This document shows, piece after piece, positions 1 through 5,260 of a DNA stretch of 5,267 bases. The DNA comes from Deltaproteobacteria bacterium (GTDB lineage Bacteria; Myxococcota_A; UBA796; UBA2385). Numbering within the stretch: position 1 is the first letter of the stretch; every line of letters begins with the position of its first letter. Location: the NCBI GenBank assembly GCA_015489145.1, contig WGAH01000694.1, forward strand, positions 1-5,267, written 5' to 3'. The notes below the pieces were generated by a model. That model saw only the letters and a program-made list of their open reading frames with translations. It did not search any database and was not told the origin of the DNA. The position numbers and the translations under genes are program-made.

Positions 1-249
1 CCGCCAGGCCCCCTCGTGGGTGCGGGCGTCCCAGGCCGGCGCCGGGGCCAGCTCGGCCACCCGGCGGATCACCCGGTTCATCGCCTCGGTCCCCAGCGGG
101 CATTCCGCCACCGGCACCACCTTGCCGAACCAGCCCGGCGGGTGGAAGCCGAGCCAGCTTCCCACCTCGTCGGCCTCGGGGCGGGGGGCGCCCTCGGGGG
201 TGTAGCGCCGGGGCGACCAGCTCAGCTCGAGCTTGTTGCGGTAGTGGAA
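1..249 (-). CDS. N-terminal fragment of the RNA m5U methyltransferase, displaced onto the minus strand
   Basis: Read from 249 down to 1, this stretch is open for 83 codons and begins FHYRNKLELSW. It continues to LGFHPPGWFGKVV and then ECPLGTEAMN. This order (YRNK-LELS, LGFH-PG-F, ECPL) is typical of the segment just before the catalytic half of TrmA/RlmC/RlmD methyltransferases. The last 47 codons (141-1) repeat codons 252-392 of the plus strand exactly and in frame; the first 36 codons (249-142) occur only here. Upstream of 249 the frame runs into the antisense of the right arm and loses all family resemblance, so no native start is present. I read this as the true 5' part of the neighbouring plus-strand gene, inverted by the fold-back, and not as a second gene. 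Confidence 0.8.
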
Positions 250-392
250 GGCCGCCGGGCTGGTTCGGCAAGGTGGTGCCGGTGGCGGAATGCCCGCTGG
301 GGACCGAGGCGATGAACCGGGTGATCCGCCGGGTGGCCGAGCTGGCCCCGGCGCCGGCCTGGGACGCCCGCACCCACGAGGGGGCCTGGCGG
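1..392. repeat. Perfect 141-bp inverted repeat with 110-bp spacer (fold-back structure)
   Basis: Positions 1-141 are the exact reverse complement of 252-392; paired positions sum to 393 and I found no mismatch. The spacer is 142-251. Both arms carry the same stretch of one methyltransferase gene in opposite orientations, and the spacer read on the minus strand supplies the coding sequence that should precede the right arm. The left arm touches the window edge, so the repeat may extend further. The heptamer GTGGAAG occurs at both ends of the spacer (142-148 and 244-250), but this may only reflect two Phe-His codon pairs. The likeliest explanation is a chimeric fold-back made during amplification or assembly at a contig end. 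A genuine genomic inverted duplication is the alternative. Confidence 0.95.
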
Positions 393-1220
393 CACCTGGT
401 GGTGCGCGACGCCGGCACGCCCGAGGACCCGCGGGTGCTCGCCACCCTCGTCACCAGCACCGCCGTCGACCCCGGCGAGGTCGGGACCGTCGGCGCGGCG
501 CTGGCCGAGCTGCCCGGCGTGACCGGCGTGCTCCACGTCGTCACCGACCGCCTGAGCGAGGTCGCCGAGGGCGAGCTGGCCCGGGTGCTCCACGGCGAGC
601 CCGTCCTGCGCTTCGAGGTGGCGGGGCTCCGCCTGGAGCTGCCCCACGACGCCTTCTTCCAGGTCAACACCGCCGGCGCCGAGATGCTGCTGGAGGCCGT
701 GGCCGCCGCCGCGCGGCCCGCGGCCGGAGACGCGGGCGACACGCTGGTCGACCTCTACTGCGGCGCCGGCTTCCTGGGGCTGGGCCTCGCCCGGCGCGGC
801 GCCTTCCGGCGGGTCGTCGGCGTCGAGCTGCACCCGGGCGCCATCGAGACGGCCCGGCGCAACGCCGCGCTCAACGGCGTCGCCGGGCGCTGGCGGGCCG
901 GCGCCGTCGAGGCGGTGCTCCCCGACCTCGACCTCGGCCCCGCCGCCGGCCGGGTGGTCGTGGTGGACCCGCCCCGGGCCGGCCTGCACCCCAAGGCGGC
1001 GCGCTTCCTCGCCGGGGTCGAGGCCGCCGCGCTGGTCTACGTCGCCTGCAACCCCGCCTCCCTCGCCCGCGACCGCGCCGTCCTCGAGGCCGGCGGATGG
1101 CGCATGGCGGAGCTGTGGACCGTCGACCTGTTCCCCCAGACCCTGCACGTCGAGGCCGTGGCCCGCTTCGTGCGCGGCGAAGGCCCCATCCCGGCCGCCT
1201 CACCGCCCGCGACAGCGTGA
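252..1220 (+). CDS. RNA 5-methyluridine methyltransferase, TrmA/RlmC/RlmD family (5' end missing)
   Basis: This is a SAM-dependent enzyme that methylates carbon 5 of a uridine in 23S rRNA or tRNA; the exact target cannot be told from sequence. In order, the codons show ECPL at about 288-299, whose Cys (291-293) matches a [4Fe-4S] ligand of RlmD. FFQVN follows at 654-668, the SAM-binding DLYCGAG at 750-770 and DPPRAGL at 966-986. The catalytic nucleophile Cys (1047-1049) sits in YVACNPASLARD, and the general base Glu (1152-1154) in LFPQTLHVEA. All catalytic residues are present. A GTG at 273 could be called as the start, but homology continues upstream through PPGWFGK to 252 and then jumps to the minus-strand fragment. 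Joined, the pieces give 358 residues. E. coli RlmD has about 430, so a TRAM domain and the remaining Fe-S cysteines are probably outside the window. The stop is TGA at 1218-1220. Confidence 0.93.
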   Translation, partial: PPGWFGKVVPVAECPLGTEAMNRVIRRVAELAPAPAWDARTHEGAWRHLVVRDAGTPEDPRVLATLVTSTAVDPGEVGTVGAALAELPGVTGVLHVVTDRLSEVAEGELARVLHGEPVLRFEVAGLRLELPHDAFFQVNTAGAEMLLEAVAAAARPAAGDAGDTLVDLYCGAGFLGLGLARRGAFRRVVGVELHPGAIETARRNAALNGVAGRWRAGAVEAVLPDLDLGPAAGRVVVVDPPRAGLHPKAARFLAGVEAAALVYVACNPASLARDRAVLEAGGWRMAELWTVDLFPQTLHVEAVARFVRGEGPIPAASPPATA

Positions 1221-1237
1221 TACCTGCCGGTATCGCG
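1216..1237. promoter_or_regulatory. Small palindrome GATACC-TGCC-GGTATC overlapping the methyltransferase stop
   Basis: A perfect 6-bp dyad (1219-1224 and 1229-1234) encloses a 4-nt TGCC loop. Allowing one T-G pair it extends to 9 bp per side (1216-1224 and 1229-1237). It stands out because it contains AT pairs in a very GC-rich setting and lies in the 63-nt gap before the dehydrogenase. It could be an operator of the short-dyad kind bound by TetR-like repressors, or an mRNA hairpin. There is no T-tract after it, so a classic intrinsic terminator is unlikely. No regulator gene is visible in the window. Function is inferred only from position and symmetry. Confidence 0.35.
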
Positions 1238-1271
1238 GGGTCGGAGGCCCGACGGTTCCCGCCCGGCGACC

Positions 1272-1277
1272 GAGGAG
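1272..1277 (+). promoter_or_regulatory. Ribosome binding site of the dehydrogenase
   Basis: GAGGAG lies 6 nt before the ATG at 1284, a good Shine-Dalgarno match and spacing. It fixes the start, and the protein then begins ten or so residues before the Rossmann glycine motif, as expected for this family. Confidence 0.8.
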
Positions 1278-1283
1278 TCCGAC

Positions 1284-2153
1284 ATGCAGTGGTTCGCGGG
1301 AAAGAAGGTGTTCATCACCGGCGGCAGCAAGGGCATCGGCCGCGCCGCCGCGCTCCAGCTCGCCCGGTCCGGCGCCAGCGTCGTCGTGGCCGCCCGCGGC
1401 GCCGAGGCCCTCGACGAGACGGTGGCGGCGATGAAGGCCGCCGGCGGCGCCGGGACCTTCGGGCGCGTCTCGGTGGACGTGACGGATGCCGCCGCCGTCG
1501 AGGCCGCCGCCGCCGAGGCCCTCGAGCTCCTCGGCGGCATCGACGTGCTGATCTGCAACGCCGGCTACGCCTGGCCCGGGCTCGTCGAGGACGCCCCCCT
1601 CGAGTCCTTCGAGGCGATGATGCGGACCAACTACCTCGGCCACGTCCACACGGTGCGCGCCTTCCTGCCGCGCTTCCTCGAGCAGGGCCACGGCCACATC
1701 AACCTGGTCTCCTCGGTGATCGGCTTCCTGCCGGTGTACGGCTACGCCGCCTACTCGGCCAGCAAGTTCGCCATCGTCGGCTTCGCCGGCGCCCTCGACC
1801 TCGAGGTCAAGCCCCGGGGCATCCAGGTCAGCCTGTTCTACCCGCCCACCACCGACACCCCGGGCCTGGCGAAGGAAAACGAGATCAAGCCGCCGGTGGC
1901 CTGGGCCATCGAGCACGACAGCGCGTTCTCGGCCACCTACACCCCCGAGCAGGTCGCCGACCACCTGCTGCGCCACATCGCCAGCGGCCGCTACCAGGCG
2001 ACCCACGGCTTCCCCAACCAGCTCATCTACCACTTCAACCGGCTGGCGCCGGGCATCGCCCGCTGGATGAACCACGACGAGGTGGCCAAGGCGATGAAGA
2101 AGGTCGCCGCCGGCAAGGTCCACGCCCCCTCCCGGGGCGGCGGGCCGAAGTGA
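1284..2153 (+). CDS. Short-chain dehydrogenase/reductase resembling 3-ketodihydrosphingosine reductase
   Basis: A 289-residue classical SDR, probably NADP(H)-dependent. The cofactor motif TGGSKGIG is at residues 12-19, CNAG at 91-94, the structural Asn at 116, and the catalytic Ser144, Tyr157 and Lys161 (YSASK) are spaced as usual. The second half is more specific: YSASKFAIVGFAGALDLEVK, then YPPTTDTPG (186-194) and KENEIKP (197-203), closely echo eukaryotic KDSR/Tsc10 (YPPDTDTPG, then EEN-TKP). That enzyme reduces 3-ketosphinganine to sphinganine in sphingolipid synthesis. The C-terminal region (241-265, with LIYHFNRLAPGIARWM) is moderately hydrophobic and may touch the membrane, also as in KDSR. 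No signal peptide or N-terminal membrane segment is seen. No serine palmitoyltransferase or ceramide synthase gene lies in the window, so the substrate is inferred. SDR membership is near certain; a different keto-lipid substrate remains possible. Confidence 0.9.
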   Translation: MQWFAGKKVFITGGSKGIGRAAALQLARSGASVVVAARGAEALDETVAAMKAAGGAGTFGRVSVDVTDAAAVEAAAAEALELLGGIDVLICNAGYAWPGLVEDAPLESFEAMMRTNYLGHVHTVRAFLPRFLEQGHGHINLVSSVIGFLPVYGYAAYSASKFAIVGFAGALDLEVKPRGIQVSLFYPPTTDTPGLAKENEIKPPVAWAIEHDSAFSATYTPEQVADHLLRHIASGRYQATHGFPNQLIYHFNRLAPGIARWMNHDEVAKAMKKVAAGKVHAPSRGGGPK

Positions 2154-2167
2154 TCGGCCGGGTTCCC

Positions 2168-2176
2168 GGGAGGAGG
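2168..2176 (+). promoter_or_regulatory. Strong ribosome binding site that selects a CTG start
   Basis: GGGAGGAGG contains a perfect AGGAGG (2171-2176) ending 5 nt before CTG at 2182. The next in-frame ATG at 2218 is 41 nt from this site and has no Shine-Dalgarno of its own. The leader CCCGGGAGGA (2165-2174) is identical to those ahead of the genes starting at 5098 (minus) and 5262 (plus). Compared with the 5098 gene the resemblance continues into CGACG directly before the start codon. Part of the site (2168-2169) can also pair with 2158-2162 in a small CCGGG/CCCGG hairpin. Confidence 0.75.
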
Positions 2177-2181
2177 CGACG

Positions 2182-4584
2182 CTGAGGCGCTCCCTGCTGC
2201 TGGCGATCGGCGCCTTCATGGCGGGCTTCCTCGCCACCGGGGCGCTGCTGCTGTGGCCGCGCTGGCAGGCCTGGCGGGCCTCCGTCGAGGCGATGGCCGA
2301 CGCCCACCTCCGCCACGACGCGGCCCACCCGGGATGGAGCTTCCCCGCCCGGGTCTGGTCGGCGCCGGCCGAGGCCGACCTGCCCCGGGAACGCTTCGCC
2401 CTCGAAGCCCGCGCCCGGGGCTACGCCGAGGCCTGCCCGCCGTCGCGACCCGGCGAGTTCTGCCCCGAGAGCGGCGACTTCGTGCCCCGCGGCGGCCTGT
2501 TCCCCGAGGGCCGCCAGCCCGCCGGCCGCGAGGGCTGGACCCGGCCCCTCGCCCTGGAGCCCGTGCTGGTGGGCACCCTGGTCGGCCCCGACGCCGAGTG
2601 GCGCGAGCACCTGCCGCTGGACGAGGCGCCCAGGCACCTCCTCGCCGCCATCGTCGCCGCCGAGGACGAGGACTTCCGCGAGCACCACGGCGTCAACCTC
2701 AAGGGCGCGCTCCGGGCGGCCTGGGCCAACCTGCGCGGCGGCGGCATCCGCCAGGGGGCGAGCACGCTGACGATGCAGGTGGTGCGAGCCTGGTCCCAGG
2801 ACCGCGAGCGCACCTTCGCGCGCAAGCTCCGCGAGGCGCTCTCCGCCCTGGTCCTGGACGACTACCTCGGCAAGGATGGCGTGATCCAGGCCTACCTCGA
2901 CGCCCCCTACCTCGGTCAGCACGAGGCCACCTCGGTGTGCGGCTTCCAGGCCGCCGCCCGCTACTACTGGGGGGTGGACGCCCGCGACCTCGACCTGGCG
3001 CAGGCCGCCACCCTCGCCGCCATCCTGCCGGCGCCGGGCCGCTTCGCCCCCGACCGCCACCCCGAGGCCGCCCGGGAGCGCCGCGACCGGGTGCTGCGCC
3101 GCATGGCCGAGCTCGGCTGGGACGCCGACGAGGTGGCCGCCGCCCTCGCCGAGCCCGTCGGCGCCAGCCCCCACCCGCCGCCGCCCCCCCGCGACCCGGC
3201 CTCCCTCCAGGCCACCCGGGCCTGGCTGGAGGCGCGGCTGCCCCCCGAGGTGCTCACCGGCGCCGGCCTCGAGGTCTTCACCGCGATGGACGTGGTGGCC
3301 CAGGAGCGCACCGAGGCGGTGCTGCCCGAGCGCACCGCCTTCCTCGAGCGCAACCTGCCGCGGTCCAACCCGCAGACCCTCCAGTCGGCCGGCGTGCTCC
3401 TCGACACGGCCACCGGGCTCATGGTGGCGGCCTGGGGCGGCTCCCAGGCCCTCCCCACCGACTTCAGCCGCGCCACCCAGGCCCGGCGCCAGTCCGGCTC
3501 GGCGATCAAGCCGCTGATCTACGCGATGGCCTTCAGCCGCGCCGGCGAGGACGGCCACCCGGCCTGGACCGCCGGCGACACCCTGCCCAACCAGCGGCGC
3601 ACCTTCCCCGGCACCAACGGCTGGCGGCCGCGCAACGTCGGCGGCGAGTACTCCGAGACGACCACCCTGGCGATGGGGCTGGCCTGGTCGCAGAACGTCG
3701 CCACCGCCTCGCTGCTCGAGAAGCTCGGCGGCCCCGAGGCGATGATCGCCTTCGCCCGGCGCTTCGGCTTCGACACGGCGAGCTGGCCCCACGAGATGGG
3801 CCTCGCGCTCGGGCAGGGAGAGGTGACCCCCCTCGAGATGGCGCGCTTCGTCGCGACGATCGCCCGGGGGGGCCTCCTGGCGAGCGGCCGTCCCGTCATC
3901 TTCGCGGTGGACGCCGGCGGGCGCGTGCGGGTGCCGCCGCCGGGCGAGGACGAGCGCGTGCTCGGCGAGGAGGCCGCCGCGCTCACCCGCGAGCTGATGC
4001 GGCTGGTCATCGAGTACGGCACCGGCGGGGCGAGCCGCGGCGCCGCCGGTCGGCCCGGCTACCCCGGCCCGGCCATCGGCAAGACCGGCACCACCGACCA
4101 CGAGCGCGACGTGTGGTTCGTCGGCGCCACCCCGACCTACGCCGGCGCGGTGTGGATCGGCTACGACCAGCCCGCCCGCCTCGGCGCCTCGGCCAGCGAC
4201 CTCGCGGCGCCCCTGTGGGGCTGGTGGATGCGCGCCGTCCACGCCGGGCTCGACACGAAGGCGAAGTTCGACGGCCTGAAGGTGCCGCGTCGCCTGGTGT
4301 GCACCGAGACGGGCCTGCGCGGCAACGGCACCTGCAAGCTCATCGCCGCGCCCTTCCTGCCCGGCACCGCGCCCACCGCGGTCTGCCCCAAGGAGCACCC
4401 GCCCCCCGAGGAGGCCGCCGAGGAGCACCACTACGAGGGGCTGTGGAAGCGCAAGGCCCGGGAGGAGGCGGAGCGCCGCGCCGCCGAGGAGGCCGCCGAT
4501 CGCGCCGCGGCCGGGGGGGCCGACGGCGACGAGGCCGACGGCGAGGGGGCCGCCGCCACGGCCCACACCGCCACCGCCGAGTGA
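2182..4584 (+). CDS. Bifunctional class A penicillin-binding protein, PBP1b-like (glycosyltransferase plus transpeptidase)
   Basis: An inner-membrane enzyme that polymerises lipid II into glycan strands and cross-links the peptides. Numbering from CTG 2182 (800 residues): N-terminal MRRS and a membrane anchor at about 4-25; a UB2H-like domain at about 50-115 with FPARVW (54-59) and RPGEF (89-93), as in E. coli PBP1b; a GT51 domain at about 120-300 with catalytic Glu161 in AAEDEDF, His168 and Glu218 in RKLREA; a Pro-rich linker near 330; and a transpeptidase domain at about 365-690 with Ser440-x-x-Lys443, SQN (503-505) and KTGT (634-637). All core catalytic residues are present. GT motif 2 reads QGASTLTMQVVR where QGASTLTQQLVK is usual. 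The tail has Cys707, Cys718 and Cys735, then a charged Glu/Ala/Arg helix-like stretch to the end. Starting at ATG 2218 (788 residues) would cut the membrane segment to about 13 residues, so CTG is preferred. It lies 28 nt after the dehydrogenase, probably co-transcribed. Confidence 0.95.
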   Translation: MRRSLLLAIGAFMAGFLATGALLLWPRWQAWRASVEAMADAHLRHDAAHPGWSFPARVWSAPAEADLPRERFALEARARGYAEACPPSRPGEFCPESGDFVPRGGLFPEGRQPAGREGWTRPLALEPVLVGTLVGPDAEWREHLPLDEAPRHLLAAIVAAEDEDFREHHGVNLKGALRAAWANLRGGGIRQGASTLTMQVVRAWSQDRERTFARKLREALSALVLDDYLGKDGVIQAYLDAPYLGQHEATSVCGFQAAARYYWGVDARDLDLAQAATLAAILPAPGRFAPDRHPEAARERRDRVLRRMAELGWDADEVAAALAEPVGASPHPPPPPRDPASLQATRAWLEARLPPEVLTGAGLEVFTAMDVVAQERTEAVLPERTAFLERNLPRSNPQTLQSAGVLLDTATGLMVAAWGGSQALPTDFSRATQARRQSGSAIKPLIYAMAFSRAGEDGHPAWTAGDTLPNQRRTFPGTNGWRPRNVGGEYSETTTLAMGLAWSQNVATASLLEKLGGPEAMIAFARRFGFDTASWPHEMGLALGQGEVTPLEMARFVATIARGGLLASGRPVIFAVDAGGRVRVPPPGEDERVLGEEAAALTRELMRLVIEYGTGGASRGAAGRPGYPGPAIGKTGTTDHERDVWFVGATPTYAGAVWIGYDQPARLGASASDLAAPLWGWWMRAVHAGLDTKAKFDGLKVPRRLVCTETGLRGNGTCKLIAAPFLPGTAPTAVCPKEHPPPEEAAEEHHYEGLWKRKAREEAERRAAEEAADRAAAGGADGDEADGEGAAATAHTATAE

Positions 4585-4591
4585 GGCGGAA

Positions 4592-5098
4592 TCAGAAGGC
4601 CCAGCCGACCCCGAGGCCGATGCCCGGAACCGCGCCGCCGTTCCACCAGGCGACGTCGCCCTGGGCCTCGAGCACGAGCCCCATCGGGAAGGTGTGCTTC
4701 ACGCCGAGGTCGAGCTCGGGGACCGGGCCGACGGTGCGCGGGCCCGGCCAGTTGGCGGTGAAGGAGAGGGCGGGACCGAAGAACAGGCCGCTGGCCTGGG
4801 TGCCGAGGACGGTGCGCCGGTAGCCGAGGCCCAGGCTGGCGACGCCGCTGTCGAGGCCCTCGTCGGTGAACCCCAGCCCGAGGCCGAGGCCGGCGACCAG
4901 GGCGTCGGCCCCGTCGAGGCGGTGCTCGTAGAGGAGCCCGGGGCCGAAGGCGTTGAGGTTGAGCACGTGCAGGGTGACCGCGTGGGCGCGGGCCGGCGCG
5001 GCGTCGGCGACGCGGAGCTCGGCGGTGGCGGCGGCGTCGTCGGCCGGAGGGGCGGCGTGGGCCACGGCGGCGAGGGCGAGCGGGGCGAAGGCGAACAT
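4592..5098 (-). CDS. Small exported protein, probable outer-membrane beta-barrel
   Basis: A 168-residue protein that I do not recognise as a named family. Residues 1-15 (MFAFAPLALAAVAHA) look like a signal peptide with an AHA cleavage site, although the n-region has no Lys or Arg. An Ala-rich, partly acidic linker runs to about 38. From there to the end, alternating hydrophobic/polar stretches separated by Gly, Asp or Pro turns suggest about eight beta strands, for example near 39-48, 51-60, 64-76, 85-96, 103-115, 126-137, 139-151 and 158-168. The chain ends in Phe (GVGWAF), the C-terminal aromatic signature of barrels inserted by the Bam machinery. No catalytic motif is visible. It converges on the PBP gene with only 7 nt between the stop codons. 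Start ATG 5098 is supported by a strong GGGAGGA site 6 nt upstream. Function is unknown; a structural or pore-like outer-membrane role is a guess. Confidence 0.85.
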   Translation of the reverse strand: MFAFAPLALAAVAHAAPPADDAAATAELRVADAAPARAHAVTLHVLNLNAFGPGLLYEHRLDGADALVAGLGLGLGFTDEGLDSGVASLGLGYRRTVLGTQASGLFFGPALSFTANWPGPRTVGPVPELDLGVKHTFPMGLVLEAQGDVAWWNGGAVPGIGLGVGWAF

Positions 5099-5103
5099 CG
5101 TCG

Positions 5104-5111
5104 TTCCTCCC
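5104..5111 (-). promoter_or_regulatory. Ribosome binding site of the small exported protein
   Basis: Minus-strand GGGAGGAA lies just before ACGACG-ATG, so the GGAGGA core ends 6 nt from the start codon. It is part of the 10-mer CCCGGGAGGA (5105-5114) shared with two other gene starts in the window. Confidence 0.8.
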
Positions 5112-5127
5112 GGGCTATGCGCGGCTC

Positions 5128-5156
5128 ATCCTACCGCGGCGAACCCGGCGGCACAA
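5128..5156 (-). promoter_or_regulatory. Candidate sigma-70-type promoter for the small exported protein
   Basis: On the minus strand, TTGTGC (5156-5151, -35) and TAGGAT (5133-5128, -10) are separated by exactly 17 nt. TAGGAT matches four of six consensus bases and TTGTGC three of six. Transcription would begin near 5121, giving a leader of about 22 nt that still contains the ribosome binding site. The pair stands out in an otherwise GC-saturated spacer. It is a pattern match only. Confidence 0.45.
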
Positions 5157-5191
5157 CCGCCCCCGGCCCGCCGACCCCCGGCGCGGGGGGT

Positions 5192-5203
5192 GGCGGCGCC
5201 GCC
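5192..5203. repeat. GC-rich perfect palindrome in the divergent spacer
   Basis: GGCGGCGCCGCC is a perfect 12-bp palindrome, preceded at 5175-5190 by a second potential hairpin (CCCCC, GGCGC, GGGGG). Both lie in the spacer between the divergent genes. At this base composition short GC palindromes arise easily, so no function is assigned. Confidence 0.3.
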
Positions 5204-5231
5204 GAACGGGGTACAGATCCGCGAAGCGACA

Positions 5232-5250
5232 GGGGGCCCGCGACGCCCCC
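5232..5250 (+). other. Short hairpin directly before the ribosome binding site of the last gene
   Basis: GGGGGC (5232-5237) can pair with GCCCCC (5245-5250) around a 7-nt loop, and the stem abuts the GGGAGGAAGG at 5251. Such a stem could affect ribosome access or mRNA stability; that is inference from placement only. Confidence 0.3.
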
Positions 5251-5260
5251 GGGAGGAAGG
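5251..5260 (+). promoter_or_regulatory. Ribosome binding site of the gene entering at the right edge
   Basis: GGGAGGAAGG with core GGAGGA (5252-5257) ends 4 nt before ATG 5262. Together with the preceding CCC it forms the same CCCGGGAGGA 10-mer (5248-5257) seen at two other starts. No convincing -10/-35 pair was found for this direction; TACAGA at 5212-5217 is a weak -10 candidate without a matching -35. Confidence 0.7.

Noticed and set aside
273..275. GTG at 273 as the native start of the methyltransferase
   Set aside because: Family homology continues upstream (PPGWFGK) to 252 and then onto the minus-strand fragment, and no ribosome binding site precedes 273. The apparent N-terminus is created by the fold-back.
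16..315. Short plus-strand frames across the left repeat arm
   Set aside because: The genuine coding sense here is the minus strand, and these frames cross the artificial junction.
1..392. Invertible switch, insertion sequence or hairpin telomere to explain the inverted repeat
   Set aside because: Both arms are plain methyltransferase coding sequence. There is no recombinase or transposase, no target duplication, and the arms are not terminal repeats of a separate element. A fold-back artefact is simpler.
222..1148. Minus-strand frame of 308 codons opposite the methyltransferase
   Set aside because: It runs through the fold-back junction in the wrong frame and is a low-complexity shadow. 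The genuine minus-strand coding frame at 1-249 is a different one.
1216..1237. Rho-independent terminator after the methyltransferase
   Set aside because: The stem is short and is followed by CGGGG with no T-run.
290..2185. Plus-strand frame of 631 codons spanning two genes
   Set aside because: Arg/Pro/Gly/Ala-rich translation from the wrong phase, crossing the intergenic gap without motifs.
1200..2237. Minus-strand frame of 345 codons opposite the dehydrogenase
   Set aside because: Same reason: compositionally biased shadow of a well-supported gene, with no family motif.
4494..4560. Tandem repeat near the end of the PBP gene
   Set aside because: Repeated GCCGAGG/GGCGACG-like words reflect Ala/Glu/Gly/Asp-rich coding, without a constant repeat unit.
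2035..4566. Long open minus-strand frame of 843 codons opposite the PBP gene
   Set aside because: It lies antisense to a gene with complete domain motifs and is dominated by Gly, Ala, Arg, Glu and Pro with no recognisable domain. Long antisense frames are expected at this GC content.
2253..4823. Plus-strand frame of 856 codons overlapping the PBP and the convergent gene
   Set aside because: Arg/Pro-rich out-of-phase reading with no domains, and it overlaps two well-supported genes.
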